A stretch of DNA of 64,000 bases. Origin: Sinohyriopsis cumingii (Eukaryota; Mollusca; Bivalvia; Unionida; Unionidae). This document shows positions 58,025-64,000 of the stretch, one piece after another. The notes under the pieces are model-generated. The model saw nothing but the letters and a program-made list of their open reading frames with translations, was not told the DNA's origin and did no database searches. The position numbers and the translations under genes are program-made. The first letter of the stretch is position 1. Each line of letters starts with the position of its first letter. Location of the stretch: NCBI GenBank assembly GCA_028554795.2, contig JAPYKE020000558.1, forward strand, positions 1 through 64,000, written 5' to 3'.

Positions 58025-58532
58025 TTTGGTTTTATTTTAAGCAATACTAGTCTGGTTTGATATTTATAAAAACAATAATCTTACCAAATTGGTCGAAAGC
58101 CCTAGAAAATTTAGAAGTATTAAAGAGTTATTATTTAAATATAGAGATTGGAATGATTTATGGTAAATTGATGAAAAACTTACTTATACATGGATAAGAG
58201 AGGAAATAACAGAAAAAATACCATGTAAAATAGAAAAAGAGCATATGCATGTTAATTGGAAAAGAGCATGGGGGCACTTTTCAAAACTAGGTTCCCTAAA
58301 AATTCAAAGCCTCTGCTTCAAATACCTGCATGATGCTTGGTTGACGGGAGAGGCTGCAGCGAGACGGCATATGGTCAGAGCACCGCCCAAATGTCCGCTG
58401 TGTAAAAAAGGCCCCTTTAATAAAAAACATGCATTGCTGCAATGCACACAAACAAAAGATAACAGAGAAAATAGTAACAGAAATACAAAAAAAAAACCAA
58501 TACATACAAACAACAAAATATATTATATCTAG
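55374..58532 (+). pseudogene. LINE ORF2: AP endonuclease, reverse transcriptase, C-terminal zinc knuckle, decayed
   Basis: Endonuclease blocks: LNVNGIDKNKI, then MFFQETHNG (55,446) and IIGGDFNW (55,760). Reverse transcriptase blocks: SPGGDGLFADFYMKF (56,700), WRPISLLNMDYKILSKILAD (56,880), VLFDQEKAFDRLEH (57,072), QRSVRQGCPLS (57,245), QHADDCTNF (57,390; the usual Y or F-A-D-D is H-A-D-D) and NQDKTEI. The C-terminal knuckle CPLCKKGPFNKKHALLQC is at 58,400-58,450. The order and C terminus fit an L1/Tx1-type element. Stops and shifts are frequent, and an (AT)n tract at 57,961-58,022 interrupts the region after the reverse transcriptase. Confidence 0.85.
57961..58022. repeat. (AT)n microsatellite inside the LINE
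   Basis: About 30 AT units. Confidence 0.97.
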
Positions 58533-58849
58533 ATGGAAACTTCAACAAAAAGACACTTTACAAAATAACAAATTTTGTAGTCACAACAATGAAAGCATGC
58601 GGTCAAGTAATAATGATAGATAAAAAGTGATAAAGTCCACCATGAGGAAAAGGACAGATAAGGATGTTATGGGGAAATGTCACATGACGCTACGCGAAGT
58701 GAACAGGCCCATAAAAGAGTCTGGAAAAGGAACCCTTATGGAATGGACATTTAAACAAAATTACACATTTTATTTAATTAATTTAGGCTCCCCTTATATC
58801 TTCATGTAGAAATATTCTGGCTCTTTCATATAAAATTCAAATAAAAGAA

Positions 58850-60370
58850 AGACCTGCTTGAGATGGCAGACATACATAAAATATAGAAAGTATAAACCCC
58901 ACCTGGAGCACAGTTTAATCTGATGTTATATGCGAGAGTGATAAATTTAGTACACACATATAAACCAATAAGGTTTCAAATTTATACATATAATAACACT
59001 CTTCGTCAAAATTCAAATATTAATGAACACTCCCGATGTAAATATAAACATGGGAGAAGATAAGACAACTGGGTTTTTTGTTCAGATTTGGCATAGTTTG
59101 CTGTCCCAACATGGAGACAAAAATAGCACCACTATGTATTTAGTGGTACTATTATGTTATGTATATTTAATTTGCATTGTCTATGGCTTTTGTCTATGAC
59201 TGTTTATAACATATAGCTGTATTAAAGTCAGACCTTTGTCCAAAATGAGGTAATTGGTCTACAAGACTAGTAACATTTATTTTGTAAACAGCATAATACA
59301 TAGCTAATATTTATCTGTTATGATATATTACACATTTAGATCAATATTATTGGACATAAACATGTTTATTTGAATCTGGGTCCAGATCATTAATTGTTCA
59401 GTTGGAAATTCCTAAAATTGTTGAAAACCTTTTGTTTTTGAAAGGAAACTGATCTACATCCTGGATCTATGATTGGGTCTTAACTTTTTATATTAATGTG
59501 ATTTAACTTGAACAATTACTCATTCCTACCTTAACATCCAAGATATAATCAGTCTTATTGTTGCATTCTGTTTTTGTTTCGATGGTTTTGCTGATTTAAA
59601 TTATTCACCTTAATTACAAAGTGCTCATTGATACTTCTTGGACTATATCATTAACTTGCATTGTTTGAGAATTCAGTCAAGGACATTTTTTATTTTATTA
59701 TTGTGACAACTCAAAATACTGCTATTGGCATGATTACATTTCTGGTAATTGGTACATTAGCAAAACTGAGACTACAGTCACATCAATAGTCTCATTATTA
59801 GAATTTATTTGGAACATGAATGGAATTCAGTTGGAACTACACATCTAGATTTGTGTTTGGTTTTTGCTCTTTACTGCTACTTAGTCTAAGACCATAAAGT
59901 GATAACAATTGCTTCAAATGAACATCATAGACCCTTACCTTCCATCACATGATGCACCAATAGGTCAGTGTACCGGTATATAGTGTTTGTTATTATGATT
60001 TCAAATGAATATCATAAACCCAGAACTACCATTGCACAATGTGCCAGCAGGTCAGGGTCAGTGCTGTTTGATTTTGGAGCTTGATGTAGTGCATGACTGA
60101 TCTTGCAAACTCCAAAATATCTAATTGTTTGCAGTGGACCACCATTAGTACATGGTATGGACATATGAGGATGCACATGTTGATAAATTATGTTTGTGGT
60201 CAGAGTTATTGCCATTTAGGTCTTGCCACTCATTAATATGAATACAATTCATTGCAGTGTTTTGACAGATTAATATTATGGTCATCATATGAAGATCACA
60301 TATTGTCAAATTATAGTTTTTGTCAGAAATATTGATATTTTTCTCTTGTCACTGCATATTATTAATGCAA
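58850..60370. other. LINE 3' flank and unassigned AT-rich DNA
   Basis: The LINE 3' end is not clear; no poly(A) tail is obvious. A diverged MITE-like family M copy lies at about 59,925-60,110 (CCATCACATGATGCACCAATA and CAATGTGCCAGCAGGTCAGG cores). No gene is recognised. Confidence 0.45.
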
Positions 60371-60429
60371 TTTGTCTCAGTGTTTTGACAGATTGATGCT
60401 AATGTCAGTATCAGGAGTTAAGGTTCCAA

Positions 60430-60785
60430 TGTCAATACGAGTTTCCATTTTCTCACAGACAGTTTCCAATGTCAATACAACTTTCCATTTTATCACAGAC
60501 AGGTTTCATTGTCAATATAACGTGCCATTTTATAACAGACAGGTTCCAATATCAATATGGCTTTCCATTTTATCAGACAGGTTCCAATATCAATATGGCT
60601 TTCCATTTTATCAGACAGGTTCCAATATCAATATGGCTTTCCATTTTATCAGACAGGTTCCAATGTCAATATGGCTTTCCATTTTATCACAGACAGGTTC
60701 CAATGTCATTATGCATTTCCATTGTATCACAGACAGGTTCCAAGTCAATAAAACTTTCCATTTTATCATAGGTTCCAATGTTGAA
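60430..60785. repeat. Minisatellite, 38-41 bp unit, about nine copies
   Basis: The unit is of the form CAGACAGGTTCCAATATCAA followed by TATGGCTTTCCATTTTAT; some units have an extra ACA. It stays open in several frames by chance. Confidence 0.95.
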
Positions 60786-60789
60786 ACAG

Positions 60790-62385
60790 ATCATCTAAGT
60801 AATTTGAGTAACTAAAGACACTTTGTATGATTTATTTCCCATTAGGCTATTGATATTTTTTCTACATTCAGATTGCATGAGTCACTTGTGATGGCACTCA
60901 TTTCAGCATCTGTGCTTATGGTTGTTGTCCATCACTAAGTTGTGAGTAACATTAAGTTATTTCTTATAAAATGATGTCATTTTGTACTGTCTTGTTTGCT
61001 TAAAGTGCATTTTCAAATATTACTGCCTCCTGGAAAGTGCTATGTTTGTAATGGCACCATTGTTCCCAGCATTCTTTGTTAATGAGCATGATTTGATAGC
61101 ATTCCAATTTCTAATACCAGTGACAGTGAATCTTGCTTGTCTCCATCAAGTGTAATTGTAACATATGGTATAACGGTACCAATTGCGCAAGTCCAGGTTG
61201 GCAGAGCTTAAGGTGTATCGACCATTGTATTCAGAATTAAAGAACAACACTAGCTGTGATTGGTGCATTATGTAAGAGTTGTACTTTCTGTTTGGCTTTT
61301 AAAAAAGTTGAGCCTCTTGGCAACATGTGAGTTTGTGTTAATTTCTATCTAGATCATATTTTGTATTTTTTATGATTTTTTTAAAATATGGTACACATGG
61401 CTGAAAATGGGCTTGTTGTGACTAGATAACTCTTACCACTGTCTAGTTCCAGTAGAGTTATCTATCTTAAATGCAATGGAGTACCTGGTTATGTCATTGT
61501 CAAATTGACAATCTAGCATTGTTCTCTATGACAGTGTGTGACATGCATGCTCAAGTAGGACAGAAAGTATATTTATTTCACAAAACATTACCATTGAGGT
61601 ATATGGAAAAACAATTGGTACCGTGATACCATATAAGGTGCCTTAAGCATGCAGAGAGAATAAATAGGATCCAGTCATTACGCCATCAGTCATCTGTTCT
61701 ATTCTGCACCATCAATGTAAGTAAGTGCTTCTGCTATCTGGTGATTTACAATCCAAATTTCGATATTACACCACTGAACTCAAAGGTAAGATCTGTACGT
61801 TAAACCGAACAAAAGCATTTCAAACATTTGGTACTATTACTTTCATATTTTGACTCAATATTGACATTCTAGCTATTATCTCTTGATTGTAATTTAATCT
61901 AAGTTCATTTTTTGTAAACGAAGATGTTTTAATGTGTTTATGCAAAACAGAAAATTGACAATGCTTGTTGGAACACTTTCATTGTCAAATGCTAAGATTT
62001 TCTGGTGCATATTTTTGCACATTGTTAAACTCTAAAATTCTGGAGGTAAGTCTTGCATGTATCCCTCAATAACAAATTAATGCCTATATATAAGTTGTCA
62101 ACTTTAAAAAACATGAAAACATGTGAACTTTGTCATACATTCCTCTTAAATTATAAATTGTGTCTGTAATTCAAAATTTTGGAAACGCAACCTTATTTAG
62201 ATCATTACCTCCTGAGAATTTAACAATTAAGACAAATTTAAATGAGATAAAATCATTACAGAAATTGTTATTTTCAAAGTTGTCATAATTTATTATAAAT
62301 CCAGATTTTTGGTGAATCCCAATTTTATAATTTTGTCCAGATTTTGAGTCACCACAACTTCTTAGATGGGCACAATCATTTTAAG

Positions 62386-62390
<5 letters not shown>
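60790..62390. other. No gene recognised
   Basis: AT-rich; contains a near-match to a splice acceptor here and there but no supported exon or array. Confidence 0.4.

Positions 62391-62464
<74 letters not shown>
62391..62464. repeat. (AT)n microsatellite
   Basis: About 37 AT units. Confidence 0.97.
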
Positions 62465-62469
<5 letters not shown>

Positions 62470-64000
62470 TATGTCAGTTACATATCTTTTATACGTCACC
62501 TTGACAGGATTTTAATATTTCTTATTGTACCAAATTTTACATTCCCAGATTCTGACATGATCTTGGAAGCTCTAAAAACCTAGTTTTTATTGTCTTCCTA
62601 TATGAAGTGCAAGTCTCCACATAGTGATAATATAAGCAATATTATTCATTTCACAAATTAATTTACAAAACATAAATTAGGTATTTGTTTTGTTAACCTT
62701 TTTTTTAATCGCCTCAGAAAAATTATAATAATATTATATGTCATTTTAAGAACACATGAAACTGCATTTTGTTTTATGAAGAGTGTAATAATGGTTAAGA
62801 CTTAGAATCAATAATATTGTGTGTAAATGAAACTAGAATTATCTAAATAAGGAAAGAAATAAATGACAATGAAAGGCAAAACAAAATATAGTCTTTATTT
62901 ATTTTTAAGATCATAATAGTACATATTTCTTCTTCCTTCCCTGTGATCCCTAGTTTCATCTGGTATTTATTATACAAACAAAATATCAGTGACAACACCA
63001 CTTGCACATTCCTACCCTCTTTTGAGCTCAGGCCCATACCAAGCAGCCATGAGTGTGTTATGACTGGAAGAACCTTGTCAAACAGTCATAACACATGGTA
63101 TCTGATGTTGGATCCTGAAAAATAAAATTAGAACAAAATGGTGCAAACTAAAAAGGGTTAAACTTACTTAGCTGAATTTAGAATTGTTACTTGTAAACCT
63201 GATATTGGTTTTTGTGTGAATTTGTGTGTGGCACTATCAACAAGCATAATTCCAATATTCCTCCAATCCATTTTCTCAGTTCCACTCCTGCCCTTGGGAG
63301 GGGGCCATGGAATCAGAACTTTTGATAGGGGCACATTTTAGTGAAGTATTAGTTTGCAGTTGTTTTCTTCACTTGTATCTCTATTATTTCTTTACTTAAT
63401 GAGTACTTCTCTTTCTATGTGTACAAAGTTTGTCCCAGAGGTATGTCCCTGTACCAATTTTCCCCTAGAGTTATGTCCCTGTACATGGTGTTGGACCATG
63501 TAATCCAGAAGTTGGATTATTTTATTATTATTTTATTATTTTTTTATTACATCCTTTTTCATGAATAGTTGTCCATATGTCTGTACTAGTGTAATGTTCT
63601 TTAGCCATCAAACACTGTTACAATGCTGCTCTTAGACATGATACTCTGGTCAGTGGTAGCTGTGAAGATTGTGTAAAAATTTCCAGAAGATTCACCATTT
63701 TCCTGGGGATCTGACCAGGGGATACGATTTGTTCCAAATACGTTTAAAATAATTCCATATAAATTAGTGAGAACCCTGCCCAATAACCATATATTATTAT
63801 TATTATTATTATTATTAATATTTTTATTACTGCCTTTACAATTCATTGAATATTTTTAATACAATACAAGGTACGTTATGCACACAAAAATATGTGTTTC
63901 TGGTTGGCTATCAACCATGTTTGTAAGTGTCAACACTAGCATTCTTTCCATCCATGGTAAAAAACAATGGAATTTTTTTTTAAATTCCCCAGACTGATTT
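62465..64000. other. No gene recognised
   Basis: AT-rich with short (TTA)n tracts near 63,525 and 63,790-63,820, and a duplicated GTATGTCCCTGTAC-like phrase at 63,440-63,485. No supported gene. Confidence 0.4.

Noticed and set aside
60372..60815. 147-codon ORF
   Set aside because: Lies entirely in a 38-41 bp tandem array with three overlapping open frames.

Overview
The window looks like an AT-rich invertebrate nuclear genome, most likely a mollusc or another lophotrochozoan. That placement is inference. It rests on spliced animal exons of a TTC39-type gene, tRNA-derived SINEs, many minisatellites, (AT)n and (CA)n tracts, and integrated Polinton-like DNA.

Positions 1 to about 10,200 hold the right-hand part of a Polinton/Maverick (adintovirus-like) element that runs off the left edge. 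Ten closely packed genes can be followed, mostly on the minus strand. They are a protein-primed-type DNA polymerase B (partial), a plus-strand HNH/NUMOD endonuclease remnant, a small plus-strand gene, a penton-like minor capsid protein with a long helical insert, a hydrophobic membrane protein, a coiled-coil fibre-like protein, an adenain-like cysteine protease, a pVI/pX-like minor protein, the double jelly-roll major capsid protein, a basic helical protein and a long charged protein. Only the protease and the small plus-strand gene are open throughout. The others carry in-frame stops, and many carry frameshifts that sit at A7-A8 runs of the coding strand. From 12.6 to 14.6 kb lie two tandem, heavily decayed copies of the front part of a different viral-type DNA polymerase B, so at least two Polinton-like insertions are present.

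From 15.8 to 22.4 kb the DNA is mostly minisatellites (34, 70, 39, 36 and 41 bp units), SINEs and a short terminal-inverted-repeat element.

From 25.4 to at least 49 kb run exons of a TTC39-family (Iml2/TPR-39) gene on the plus strand: 25,439-25,509, 36,744-36,872, 39,200-39,331, and a pair of exons that is present twice (43,576-43,675 with 44,965-45,030, and 47,521-47,620 with 48,894-48,959) because of a tandem duplication of about 2.4 kb. The first intron seen contains a DNA transposon of about 8.5 kb (about 26,831-35,295). Its long subterminal repeat arrays are in inverted orientation and it holds two divergent spliced genes. Inside that transposon a SINE is itself split by a 753-bp TTAA-flanked element, giving three levels of nesting.

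From 53.8 to 58.8 kb is a decayed L1/Tx1-like non-LTR retrotransposon with an ORF1 and an endonuclease-reverse transcriptase ORF2. The last 5 kb hold a 38-41 bp tandem array, an (AT)n tract and no gene I can support.
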